The notes under the pieces: generated by a model
Databases searched by the model: none
Told to the model about the DNA's origin: nothing
Seen by the model: the letters and a program-made list of their open reading frames with translations, nothing else
Shown here: positions 45,501-52,990 of the stretch, one piece after another
How the letters are laid out: each line of letters starts with the position of its first letter
How positions within the stretch are numbered: the first letter of the stretch is position 1
NCBI RefSeq assembly: GCF_011064615.1
Contig: NZ_JAALJH010000044.1
Span: 1 to 64,000, forward strand
Direction: 5' to 3'
DNA from: Aquisphaera insulae
Lineage (GTDB): Bacteria; Planctomycetota; Planctomycetia; Isosphaerales; Isosphaeraceae
DNA length: 64,000 nt
Position numbers and translations under genes: made by a program

Positions 45501-46115
45501 GGAGGCCGTCCGATGGAGCGTGATCGCCCGGGGCCCCGCTGTGGCCGGTGCGTAAATCGCCTGCACCCCCAGGCCGTTCGCCTCGACCTCGACGCTCATG
45601 AGATCCGGCGACGCGACCCCCTCGAGGGAGGCTCGCCCCTGATCGTCGGTCGCCCGATCGAGACGCTTGGCCAGCGAGTCGGGGATCGTCCCGATGCCTC
45701 GGGCCAGGTTCCCCGGCCGGACCCGAGCCCTTGCCACGGGCCGCCCGTCGGGCCCCTTGACGACGACCTCGGCGCGGGCCGACGGCCCCAGCCGAATCGG
45801 CGGCAATTCGCCCTCGAAGGGCCGCTCCGCGGGCAATCGCCGCACCCAAAGGCGCGAGCCGGGCTGATGAACCCAGAGGATCGGCCCGGCATTGTCGTAC
45901 AGGCCGAACCGGTCCGAAATCACCGGGATCCGGAACCGCCCCGCCGGGTCGGTCGTCCCCTGGGCGTTCAGCTCCCGGTTGTCGGCCGTCCATCCCGTGA
46001 TCTGGACGACCGCGCCCGCCGCGGGCCGGCCGTCGGGGCCGAGGACGCTCCCCCGCACCTCCGTCTCCCCCGCCGCGGAGACGCACGACGCCAGCAAGAC
46101 CGCCAGGATGCTCAT
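42552..46115 (-). CDS. Large secreted carboxypeptidase-regulatory-like repeat protein
   Basis: 1187 aa. A short signal peptide contains LASC, a possible lipobox, though the N-terminus lacks positive charge. The first two thirds are repeated CPR/transthyretin-like beta domains with the motif V-x-D-x-x-G-R-P-V-x-x-A-x-V (VRGSVLGPDGRPAAGAVVQI; VLDRDGRPVEGAEVFQSGDG). The last ~400 residues are helical (FDEAIRLVLSDRDSYARATG, KARSVVRLAQPLLTQG), like an Arm/HEAT superhelix. AGGGAGGG precedes the ATG. First gene of a two-gene operon with the 937-aa secreted protein. Probably a structural or binding protein; no catalytic motif seen. Confidence 0.8.
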   Translation of the reverse strand: MSILAVLLASCVSAAGETEVRGSVLGPDGRPAAGAVVQITGWTADNRELNAQGTTDPAGRFRIPVISDRFGLYDNAGPILWVHQPGSRLWVRRLPAERPFEGELPPIRLGPSARAEVVVKGPDGRPVARARVRPGNLARGIGTIPDSLAKRLDRATDDQGRASLEGVASPDLMSVEVEANGLGVQAIYAPATAGPRAITLHRTASISGRIVAPAGTTAPLRGWKVSASIWEMRGPEGNRGWNSWADVISDDQGRFRIPAIAEGMLYLNAEPPAGSAFRARHVPNRTIEPGREASAEIAIVPAVRVRGSIVEKGTGAPIVGLRIRIDPENDGTNPAVTDAQGRYSVLIVPGKVTLSIPDLPPRYHRWPAGHMPSYTVPEGPPEFDLGTLQVPPAAPPLRGVVLDDRGRPVARARVIGDWFMNENGAAISGQAADRTDAEGRFQLEGLPPRLEVKISAASPGLSTSEPVRAVAGRDSSVSIRLVAAPTLSLRGRLVGREGRPVPGALVKVQAMKTVGDSGATTDMFHFDGDEEPRTGPDGRFETPRVLPRKDDYQVTVTAEGCLSVSSGWLHARDGEDIELPDLIALKIPPSDAVVGRVLDRDGRPVEGAEVFQSGDGPQRTATRTDAAGAFRLDGFERERGFLFVRKERFRFRGLLVTPGREGLDIVVSRTTEPPEPMATRPWPVPRDAERTLAREMLTPPLDLEPAWPNSYDPMISQQAMAWGDPEGTLRKLRDRVFPQPSTMIHELARARAESSFDEAIRLVLSDRDSYARATGFLALADACDAGLLREKRAGLLGRALVETRRIEGSGPRLGLLQEIVDRHESAGDIEKARSVVRLAQPLLTQGSGFDAIPSVAQSFAPRLALVDLPAALAIVEGKTVGRPPDEPTARRLRGEIARRIAVTDPAEAERQIRLSFAGAEASRLPVDPRDFLRTCRRMAVSDLPRARRLPEILDPLQDNAFMSVPILKAMAIGEMAVGLADSRPDEARKLLAQVFDQFQGARAAPRRALEIGSARAMAALLPLVERIEPDRLAERFWQAVAARVPLSAEDRGSTLQAVAVLAAALARYDAEAARVVARPVEDAILELSGRVPDGSMVVLPNVVGPLGCVDPEAIAAIVRRIPADRETARTFFFRAPRDQVQTIRISTRSISRLALARMLGFPIDRRRRAAWDVAPWPGGIWPFVDLD

Positions 46116-46253
46116 GGTGTCCCTCCCTTCGCCCGGTGCTGCCTAGCATAGCCGTGACCGACTGCGGGGTCGATCCGGACGCCGGCGCGGCGCACAATGA
46201 GGGATGCTTCGCGTCCGGGGTCGTCCCGGGCGCCCGACTGGAGGGAGGAACCC

Positions 46254-47183
46254 ATGAGGTATCGCGTCGCGGCTTTCGTGCTCGTCGGGCTGGGTCTGTT
46301 GGTCGTCGGAGAGGGGATCGCGGCCGGGCCGGGGCCGGGGGCCGCGAGAGGGAAGGGGGACGGGCCGGTGGCGCACGCCTTCTTCCCGTTCTGCATCGAC
46401 TGGCACGACTCGAAGAAGCGGACGATGGAGCAGCAGGCGGCGATGCTCAGGCAGCTCGGCTTCGATGGCGTCGGGCACATCTGGCTGGACAACGTGCCCG
46501 AGCGGCTGAGGACCCTGGACGCCGCCGGCCTGCGGCTCTACCAGATCACCATGACCATCGACATCACCCCGGGCAAGCCGGCCTTCGATCCGAAATTCAA
46601 GGACGTCCTCAACGAGGTCAAGGGGCGGGGCGTGCAGTTCCTCCTGATCGTCAACGGGGGGAAGCCGTCCGACCCCGCCACCGATGACCGCGTGGCGGCG
46701 GTCGTCCGCGAGATGTCCGACCTGGCGAAGGGCTCGGGCGCGGAGCTGCTCCTGTATCCGCACACCGGCAACGTCGTGGAGCGGATCGAGGACGCGACCC
46801 GGATCGCCGACAAGGTCGATCGGCCCGACGTCGGGGCCATGTTCAACCTCTGCCACTGGCTCCGGGTCGACACCAGCCGGGACTATCGCCGGGTCCTCGA
46901 GCGGGCGATGCCCCGATTGCGGGCCGTCTCGATCAACGGGGCCGACGAGTACGACCCCAACCCCGGCTGGTCCCATTACCTCCAGCCCCTCGACCGCGGC
47001 AACTTCGACGTCGGCGCCCTCGTGAGGACCCTGGACGAGCTGGGCTACCGGGGCACGATCGGCCTCCAGTGCTACGGCATCGAGGGGGACGTCGCAGACC
47101 ACCTGGCGCGGTCGATGGGCGCCTGGCGAAAGATGCGCGACCTGCCGGCGGCCGCGGGGCCGGTCGGCACGCAGTCAAAATAG
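46254..47183 (+). CDS. Secreted sugar phosphate isomerase/epimerase-like TIM-barrel protein
   Basis: 309 aa. A signal peptide (YRVAAFVLVGLGLLVVGEGI, cleavage near IAAG) is followed by an AP-endonuclease-2/xylose-isomerase-like barrel (MLRQLGFDGVGHIWLDNVPE, LLLYPHTGNVVERIEDATRI, VGAMFNLCHWLRVDT, DELGYRGTIGLQCYGI). Metal ligands would include the His in YPHTGN and the Asp/Asn-containing SINGADEYD. GGAGGGAGGAA stands before the ATG. Members commonly accompany polysaccharide-degrading gene sets in planctomycetes. The substrate is unknown. Confidence 0.8.
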   Translation: MRYRVAAFVLVGLGLLVVGEGIAAGPGPGAARGKGDGPVAHAFFPFCIDWHDSKKRTMEQQAAMLRQLGFDGVGHIWLDNVPERLRTLDAAGLRLYQITMTIDITPGKPAFDPKFKDVLNEVKGRGVQFLLIVNGGKPSDPATDDRVAAVVREMSDLAKGSGAELLLYPHTGNVVERIEDATRIADKVDRPDVGAMFNLCHWLRVDTSRDYRRVLERAMPRLRAVSINGADEYDPNPGWSHYLQPLDRGNFDVGALVRTLDELGYRGTIGLQCYGIEGDVADHLARSMGAWRKMRDLPAAAGPVGTQSK

Positions 47184-47262
47184 GCTGCGATCGCGGGGCG
47201 TCTTCGCCTCTTCTCGGCCACTTCGCCTCGACCGCGATCTGCCTTAATAAGTATGCAGGGGG

Positions 47263-48150
47263 TCAAGGGCTGGCGTGCAGATTGCCGGGACGAGAGGCGT
47301 AGACGCCGCCGGAATCCTGGGCGATGCGTCTGAGGTGATTGCCCGCCTCGCCGGCGGCGAGGTCGACGCAGTGGATGGGGGTCTTCGTGGTATTGGCGCG
47401 GGCGATGGCCTCGACGGTGCCGTCGGGGAAGTCGCCGTCGGAGAGGAGGAAGACCGCGTCGGGGCGGAGCGAGAGGGCCTGCAGGACGGCGAGCTTGGGC
47501 TCGGTCCCCCCGTCGGGGCCGATCAGGCGGAGCCAGCTCGTGAGCTGGTCCTTGTTCCGCTGGTCGGCCGGCCGGGGGATGGGGCCTCCCGGCATGGGGG
47601 TGGTCGTGTCGTTATAGAAAACCACCTCGAACCGCTGGGGCGGCTGGAGGGCGAAGATGCTGTGGCGGAGCTCGATCTTGGCGCGGGTGAGGCGGTCGTC
47701 GTCGATCATGCTCCCGGACTGGTCCACGACGTAGACGAAGAACTGGCCGCGCGCGTGGATCCCGAAGAACGAGGTCTGCCGCCAGGCGGGGAGCTCGGCC
47801 CAGTCGATCTCCTCGCCGTAGGATCGGTCCTTCGGCGACGTGGCGTAGCCGGGAGGGCGGAGGAGGGGGCTTTTCGGCCGTCGGGCCTCGGCCTCGGTCC
47901 GGGACATGACCTGCGGAGGCCCCGAGGGCTTGCGGGCCGGGCCGGCCGGCGAGGGCCTGGCGGGGCTTGCGCCGGTTTTCTTCGCGGGCTCGTCCCCGGC
48001 CTTCGGCCGGCTCCCCGCGACGGGCTTCGGCCGGGATTCTCCGGCGGCCGGCTCCTGGCCCGATGCATGACCGGACAGCCCGAGGACCGCCAGCACGGCG
48101 AGGACCGCGGCCATCCGGGAGGAGGCGGATCGTTCTCGAAGGGTGGCCAT
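47263..48150 (-). CDS. Secreted von Willebrand factor A domain protein
   Basis: 295 aa. A signal peptide (MAAVLAVLAVLGLSGHASGQ) is followed by a Pro/Ala/Lys-rich linker (about 35-105) and a C-terminal VWA domain. The metal-ion adhesion site is intact: DQSGSM, then the Thr in YNDTTTPM and the Asp in LLSDGDFPDG. VWA domains mediate metal-dependent protein binding. ATG 48150 was chosen over an in-frame ATG at 48171. It converges on the TIM-barrel gene and is divergent from terC. Confidence 0.8.
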   Translation of the reverse strand: MATLRERSASSRMAAVLAVLAVLGLSGHASGQEPAAGESRPKPVAGSRPKAGDEPAKKTGASPARPSPAGPARKPSGPPQVMSRTEAEARRPKSPLLRPPGYATSPKDRSYGEEIDWAELPAWRQTSFFGIHARGQFFVYVVDQSGSMIDDDRLTRAKIELRHSIFALQPPQRFEVVFYNDTTTPMPGGPIPRPADQRNKDQLTSWLRLIGPDGGTEPKLAVLQALSLRPDAVFLLSDGDFPDGTVEAIARANTTKTPIHCVDLAAGEAGNHLRRIAQDSGGVYASRPGNLHASP

Positions 48151-48365
48151 GATTCGCGGGCTCCCGGGCATCGGCGACGCGATCCACCGTCCTTTCGGCC
48201 TGACCGAGATTATCGCGAGGCGGGGGGCAACGCCAGGCGATCTGTCCAGCGGGTCGCCCCGCGGCCCCCGACGTGTTACGCTTGGTTCCTGTCACGATTC
48301 GAGCGCAGGTGGAGCCGGCCGCTCATCGGGAAGGCTCGGAACAAAGGCGCGGAGAGCCGCGGGAC

Positions 48366-49187
48366 ATGCTGGGACTCGAGCTGCACGATTTCCCCCTGAT
48401 CCTCTGGTATGTCTTCTCGTTGGTGATCCTCGAGGGCCTGCTGAGCGCGGACAACGCCCTGGTCCTGGCCGTGATGGTCCGCCATCTGCCCCGCGAGGAT
48501 CAGCGCAAGGCGCTTCGATACGGGATCTGGGGCGCGCTGGGCTTCCGCCTGGCCGCCGTATTGATGTCGGCCTTCCTGCTGCGGTTCTGGTGGTTCAAGC
48601 TGGTCGGCGGGGCCTACCTGATCTACCTGGCCGTCGCCCACTTCCTGATGCCCTCGCACGAGGATGCTCCGGACCCGGCCTCGGAGACCGGCGAGCGTCG
48701 ACTCCGGCGGACGTCCTGGCGGAAGTCGTTCTGGGGGACGGTCGTTTCCGTGGAGCTGGCGGACGTGGCCTTCTCCATCGACTCCATCCTGGCGGCGGTG
48801 GGAATGGCCGACAGCCTCCCCGAACGGTTCGGCGACGCCTGGCGGTTGATCATCATCTACATCGGCGGCGCGCTCGGCATCATCACGATGCGGTACGTGG
48901 CCGGCTACATCATCCGCCTGCTGGACCGTTTCCCCGGGCTGGCCGCGGCCGCCTACCTGCTGGTCGCCTGGATCGGCCTGAAGCTCATCGCCAGCGGCCT
49001 CCACGACGGCGAGCACATCCCCGATGAGATCCCGGACTGGCTCTTCTGGGCCGTCATGGTCGCGATCGGGATCGCCGGCATGCTCTCCCGGCCGAGGTCG
49101 CACGCCCGGGAGTCGGGGACGGGGCGGGCCGGCGAGGATGCGTCCCGAGAGGAGACCGAGCCGAGCACGACGGCCGGACGGGGGTGA
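48366..49187 (+). CDS. TerC-family membrane protein
   Basis: 273 aa with seven to eight hydrophobic segments. The family hallmark pair of acidic membrane motifs is present: LEGLLSADNALVLAVMV and SVELADVAFSIDSILAAVG. The C-terminal tail is short and hydrophilic (Glu/Thr/Arg-rich). TerC proteins export Mn2+ or assist metal loading of secreted enzymes; tellurite resistance is the historical name. No yybP-ykoY manganese riboswitch was recognised upstream and no other ter genes are nearby. GGAGAG lies about 10 nt before the ATG. Confidence 0.88.
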   Translation: MLGLELHDFPLILWYVFSLVILEGLLSADNALVLAVMVRHLPREDQRKALRYGIWGALGFRLAAVLMSAFLLRFWWFKLVGGAYLIYLAVAHFLMPSHEDAPDPASETGERRLRRTSWRKSFWGTVVSVELADVAFSIDSILAAVGMADSLPERFGDAWRLIIIYIGGALGIITMRYVAGYIIRLLDRFPGLAAAAYLLVAWIGLKLIASGLHDGEHIPDEIPDWLFWAVMVAIGIAGMLSRPRSHARESGTGRAGEDASREETEPSTTAGRG

Positions 49188-49224
49188 GCGAGGCCCTCAT
49201 CCCGCGGCACTCGCGCGGTCGGGG

Positions 49225-50094
49225 TCAGTCGATCGCCTGGGCCATGAGTGCCTGGCGGAGCTTCTGGATGACGCGGGTCTTCTCGTTGCTGATGGTCTTG
49301 GGGGCGACGCCCCAGACCTGGGCGATCTCCGCGGGCGTCTTGCCCATGAGCGTCTCGTTGATCAGGTTCGCTTCCTTGGGGCTGAGGCTCTGGTCGATGG
49401 CCTCGCGGAGTGCGTCGTGCCACGATCGGGAGTCCGACCTCGCGGCCGGCGACGCGACATCGACCGCCTCGATGGAGACGAAAGACCGCTCGCGCTGGGC
49501 CCGCTTCTTGACCATGTCCACGGCGCGGAAGAAGGACAGGCCGTCGTTCGTCTCGCGACTGAAGACGTCCTTGATCCCGGAGCGTCCCACGTCGCCGATG
49601 AGGGCCTCGAACCGGTCGCGGCCGAGCTGCTGGAGCAGGGTGGTGTAGACGGCCTGGGTGCAATCGTCCTGCTGCTGGACGGGGATCGCCGCGCGATACC
49701 AGGTGCGGCTCAGGTACTTGTCGAGCTGGGTCAGGCCGGACGAGAGGGCGGCCGGGTCGGTCGTTTCGGTCCGGGCGGTCGCGCTCGCGAGGGTCGCCGT
49801 CCCCGAGGTGGTCGCCCGCTCGGCCGCGTCGGCCGTGGTGCCGCGGGAGAGGAGGTCGGCGAGCTGCGTCTGGATGAGGGCCTCATCCCAGGCATCGCTC
49901 GAGACCGTCGGGAAGTCCGCGCCGATCGGGGCCATGCCCGGCGACGGATCGGCCAGGATGCTGTGCTCCGCGGCCACGCCCGGCAGCACCGTCGCCGCCG
50001 CGGCCCCGGAGAGCATCCGCAGGGCTTCCATCGCCTCCAGCATGGGGCGATAGGACCGGCCCGATCGCTTCTTGCCTTCCACGACGCCTGCCAA
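49225..50094 (-). CDS. Sigma-70-like HTH transcription factor with planctomycete-type N-terminal motif
   Basis: 289 aa from TTG 50094, which has GGGGAG 7 nt upstream. The C-terminus is a region-4-like helix-turn-helix (LSPKEANLINETLMGKTPAE, IAQVWGVAPKTISNEKTRVI). The middle (LDKYLSRTWYRAAIPVQQQD, FFRAVDMVKKRAQRERSF) resembles a divergent region 2. The N-terminus reads RSYRPMLEAMEALRMLSG, which looks like the 'LEALEDR-LLS' motif at the start of many planctomycete surface proteins, followed by an Ala-rich, mildly hydrophobic and low-complexity stretch. It probably directs RNA polymerase as an ECF-like factor; the N-terminal motif's purpose is unknown. Confidence 0.68.
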   Translation of the reverse strand: MAGVVEGKKRSGRSYRPMLEAMEALRMLSGAAAATVLPGVAAEHSILADPSPGMAPIGADFPTVSSDAWDEALIQTQLADLLSRGTTADAAERATTSGTATLASATARTETTDPAALSSGLTQLDKYLSRTWYRAAIPVQQQDDCTQAVYTTLLQQLGRDRFEALIGDVGRSGIKDVFSRETNDGLSFFRAVDMVKKRAQRERSFVSIEAVDVASPAARSDSRSWHDALREAIDQSLSPKEANLINETLMGKTPAEIAQVWGVAPKTISNEKTRVIQKLRQALMAQAID

Positions 50095-50442
50095 TGCCCC
50101 TCTCCCCTTACGATGCCATCCCGGTTCCCGTCGCCCATGTCGGGCGTTTCTCCCGGCTCCTTATCATCACGAGGAACCCGGATCGCCCGTCATCGTGAAA
50201 GATAGAATATCCGAGATGTCCGCAGCCCCAAGGCGCCGGAACTTAATCAATATTCCCCCATCGATCGAGGCCAAACCCGCGGATCGAAGGGCCGCCCGGC
50301 CGCAGATCCTGCCTCAACGGCATCCCTCTACGCACGATCGCATTGACAGGGCCCCGCCGATCGTCGCGTCGGATCAGCTATGGGCTAATAGTACGATGCA
50401 AGCACTGATATTCCAATGGTCTCGCGAGCATTTTCTCGAGGG
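50095..50442. other. Intergenic region between hisD and the sigma-like gene
   Basis: About 350 bp between two minus-strand genes. It includes modestly AT-rich stretches near 50195-50260 and 50370-50425, suitable for a promoter of the sigma-like gene, but no clear -35/-10 pair, hairpin or small gene was identified. Confidence 0.4.
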
Positions 50443-51738
50443 TCAGCTCTCGGGATGAAGCCGCAATTCGACGGCGAGGCGATGGGCCCGCATGTGCTCG
50501 GCCTCGGCAAGGTTCCGGATGTGGTCACCCGCGCGGGCGAGCGATTCGGAGGTGTAGCGGACCCGGCTGGACGATCGCAAGAAATCGGCCACGGTCAGTC
50601 CGGAGGCGAACCGGGCCGTCCCCTGCGTGGGCAATACGTGATTCGTCCCGGCGTAGTAGTCGCCGACCGGCTCCGGCGTCTGCTCTCCCAGGAAGAGGGC
50701 GCCGAAGTTCACCAGGCGGTCGGCCAGCCCTTCGGCCTCGGGCCCGAGTAGCTCGACGTGCTCCGGTGCGAGCTTGTTGACCGCGGAGACGGCGTCATTC
50801 AGGTTGTTTACGACAAAGAGGGCGCCGTGGCGATCCAGGGCGGGTTTGACGGCGGACGCCAGGTCGTACTTGCGGGCCAGGCGATTCAGCTCGTCGCGGA
50901 CGGATTCGGCCTGCGATCGGGTGGGGACGAAGGCCACGGAGGCTTCCTGGCCGGTGCCGTGCTCGGCCTGGGAGAGCAGGTCGATGGCGATGTTGCGGGG
51001 GCTGGCGGTCGCGTCGGCGATGATCGCGATCTCGGACGGGCCGGCGATCGAGTCGATGCCCACGACGCCGTAGACCAGGCGCTTGGCGGTCGAGACCCAG
51101 ATGCTCCCCGGGCCGACGACCTTGTCCACCTTCGGGACGGACTTCGTGCCGTAGGCGAGCGCCGCCACCCCCTGCGCCCCGGAGATGGCGTAAATTTCCC
51201 GGACCCCAAGATGGGCCGCCGTGGCCAGGATGGCCGGGTCCACGCGTCCGTTCCGCGGCGCGGAGATGACCACCAGCCGGGGGACGCCCGCGACCAGGGC
51301 CGGCACCAGGTTCATGTAGAGGGATGAGAGCAAGGGGGCGGTGGCCCCCGGGACGCAGACGCCGACGGTGGCGATCGGCCGATATCGGCGCTCGAGGATC
51401 TCGCCGTCGGGGCCGTCGATCCGGTAGTCGGCCGGCAACTGCCGCTCGTGGTAGCGGCGGAGGTTCAGGCAGGCGGCGTCGATCGCCTCCAGCAGCGGCG
51501 TCGGCATCGCCCGATGGGCCGCGTCGATGTCGGCATCGGACACGCGCGGGCCGGTCGCCGCGAGGTCGACGCCGTCGAGCCGCTTCATGTGGTGGAAGAG
51601 GGCCTCGTCGCCGCCGGTGCGGACGGACTCGACGATCTCGGCGACGGCCGCCACGACCTTCGGGTCGGGCATCGCGCCGCGTTCCAGGAGGGAGAGGAAG
51701 TCCGGGTGATCGTCCCGGAAATCATGGATGCGAATCAT
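50443..51738 (-). CDS. hisD: Histidinol dehydrogenase
   Basis: 431 aa, the normal length. It catalyses the last two steps of histidine synthesis, oxidising L-histidinol to L-histidine with two NAD+ and a zinc ion. Signature segments are YAISGAQGVAALAYGTKSVP, VGPGSIWVSTAKRLVYGVVG, IDSIAGPSEIAIIADATAS and LLSQAEHGTGQEASVAFVPT. The catalytic Glu-His pair is in LAPEHVELLGPEA, and zinc ligands are expected in the Gln-x-x-His of LSQAEH and the later Asp/His residues. No other his gene is adjacent, as is usual for planctomycetes. Assignment is firm. Confidence 0.97.
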   Translation of the reverse strand: MIRIHDFRDDHPDFLSLLERGAMPDPKVVAAVAEIVESVRTGGDEALFHHMKRLDGVDLAATGPRVSDADIDAAHRAMPTPLLEAIDAACLNLRRYHERQLPADYRIDGPDGEILERRYRPIATVGVCVPGATAPLLSSLYMNLVPALVAGVPRLVVISAPRNGRVDPAILATAAHLGVREIYAISGAQGVAALAYGTKSVPKVDKVVGPGSIWVSTAKRLVYGVVGIDSIAGPSEIAIIADATASPRNIAIDLLSQAEHGTGQEASVAFVPTRSQAESVRDELNRLARKYDLASAVKPALDRHGALFVVNNLNDAVSAVNKLAPEHVELLGPEAEGLADRLVNFGALFLGEQTPEPVGDYYAGTNHVLPTQGTARFASGLTVADFLRSSSRVRYTSESLARAGDHIRNLAEAEHMRAHRLAVELRLHPES

Positions 51739-51895
51739 CGTGGGTCCGTGTCGGCTGGAGGCGGTTCGGATCGGGTCTGGAGGCGGAGGATGTCGGCCGC
51801 CGCCGATGCCCCAGGCGCCGGGCAGACCGGCTGCAAGCGAGCGGCTCGATCATAGCCGCTCGCCGCCCCCGGCGATAACCCCGGCCCCGTCGTCG

Positions 51896-52588
51896 TCAGG
51901 CCGCCCGACGCCGGGCGAGCCGCACGCGAGCCGTGCCGAGGAGGGCGGTCGCGGCCAGGGCCAGGACCACGGAGCTGGGCTCGGGGACGACCGTGCCGCC
52001 GATCCGGATGACGCCGTCGCTGGTGTCGGTCGTGAAGGGGATGGGCGGGTCCGTGTCGTTCGGCCCGGACAGCGAGGTGCCGTCGAGGTTGAAGCTGATC
52101 TGGACGTCGCTCGTCGGCGTCCCCGGTTCGACCAAGTAGCTGATGGTCCCCAGCGAATAGACGTCCTGCGGGTTCACGGTGATGGACGGGAATTTCCACT
52201 CCGTATCCGAGGCGATCACGTCAGATCCCGGGAACGTGCTGTACGAGAATGTGAAGGCGAATGCGGGGTCGCCGGGGTTCTGCGATTCCAGCCAGGCACC
52301 GCCCGAATCGGCGAAGATATAGGGCTTGGTGGTGCTGGTGGCGTCGGCGGCGGAAAATTTCACCCCGGAGCCGGTGGGGACGGTCAGCCCGAACGAGAAC
52401 CCCGCCAGATCGTAGCTGGTGCCACCCGGCAGCTCATCATTCGTCAGCAGGACCTCGAACGTGCCCGTGCCCGACGAGGGCTGAGTCAGGTTCGCGATCG
52501 ACAGGACCAGCCCGGCGTGGGCGCTGCCGGCGGCGGCCAGCAAGGTGAGGATCGCAGCGGCGCGGAGCGCAAGGGATGAGCGTGTCAC
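51896..52588 (-). CDS. PEP-CTERM-sorted secreted protein
   Basis: 230 aa from GTG 52588, with GGAGAG about 10 nt upstream. A signal peptide (LALRAAAILTLLAAAGSAHA) starts it and a PEP-CTERM tail ends it: VPEP, a hydrophobic helix (SSVVLALAATALLGTA) and a basic end (RVRLARRRAA). Such tails are cut by an exosortase and anchor proteins for export with exopolysaccharide. The body is a beta-rich domain of ~165 residues (FEVLLTNDELPGGTSYDLAG). Starting at GTG removes an upstream in-frame stretch that would bury the signal peptide. Role unknown; no exosortase gene in the window. Confidence 0.82.
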   Translation of the reverse strand: MTRSSLALRAAAILTLLAAAGSAHAGLVLSIANLTQPSSGTGTFEVLLTNDELPGGTSYDLAGFSFGLTVPTGSGVKFSAADATSTTKPYIFADSGGAWLESQNPGDPAFAFTFSYSTFPGSDVIASDTEWKFPSITVNPQDVYSLGTISYLVEPGTPTSDVQISFNLDGTSLSGPNDTDPPIPFTTDTSDGVIRIGGTVVPEPSSVVLALAATALLGTARVRLARRRAA

Positions 52589-52990
52589 GGTGCGGGTCTC
52601 TCCGGTGGGGGTGGGCCTGGCAACGGATCCGGGTTGCAGGGCGACGGGGACGATGTCCTTGCGTCGCAACGAGTCGAGGCTCGCCGTGTTGCGTTCTGGA
52701 GTCGCCCGGCGGCGTCCTGGCTAGGGACCTCACCCGGCGCACAACGCGGCACGGTGAGCATGACGGAACCGATCCAGATTGTACAGGGTCGTTAGATTGA
52801 TGTCGCTTCGAATCGACACGGTGTCACAGACTTGCGGTTCCGTCGTGATCGCGAAGGCCGCCGCAAAGGTGCTTGCCGATCCGCTTCCGGGCCGCATCGT
52901 AGTCCGCGAGCGTCACGACGCCGTCGTCCAGATCGGCCCGGCTCGCGAGGATGCTCGAGGCCGCGGTCCGGGGGGAGTACGAGGTTCGTC
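52589..52990. other. Intergenic region with a possible coding remnant
   Basis: About 400 bp between the PEP-CTERM and DUF1552 genes. The left part should hold the PEP-CTERM promoter, but no sigma-54 or sigma-70 site was recognised. The right part contains the coding-like stretch described separately. Confidence 0.4.
52824..52985 (-). pseudogene. Possible 3' remnant of an unidentified gene
   Basis: An open stretch of ~54 codons ending in TGA has strongly G/C third positions and reads like protein (SRADLDDGVVTLADYDAARK, then RIGKHLCGGLRDHDGTASL). It has no start codon or ribosome-binding site and continues upstream only into the DUF1552 gene in a different frame. It could be the tail of a gene whose front was lost, or chance. 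No family recognised. Confidence 0.25.

Noticed and set aside
42369..46151. A 1260-codon open frame antisense to the CPR-repeat protein gene
   Set aside because: Same cause: no recognisable domain, signal peptide or ribosome-binding site, and it covers two well-supported genes on the other strand.
48190..48365. Possible yybP-ykoY manganese riboswitch before terC
   Set aside because: The conserved cross-strand loops of the motif are not visible.
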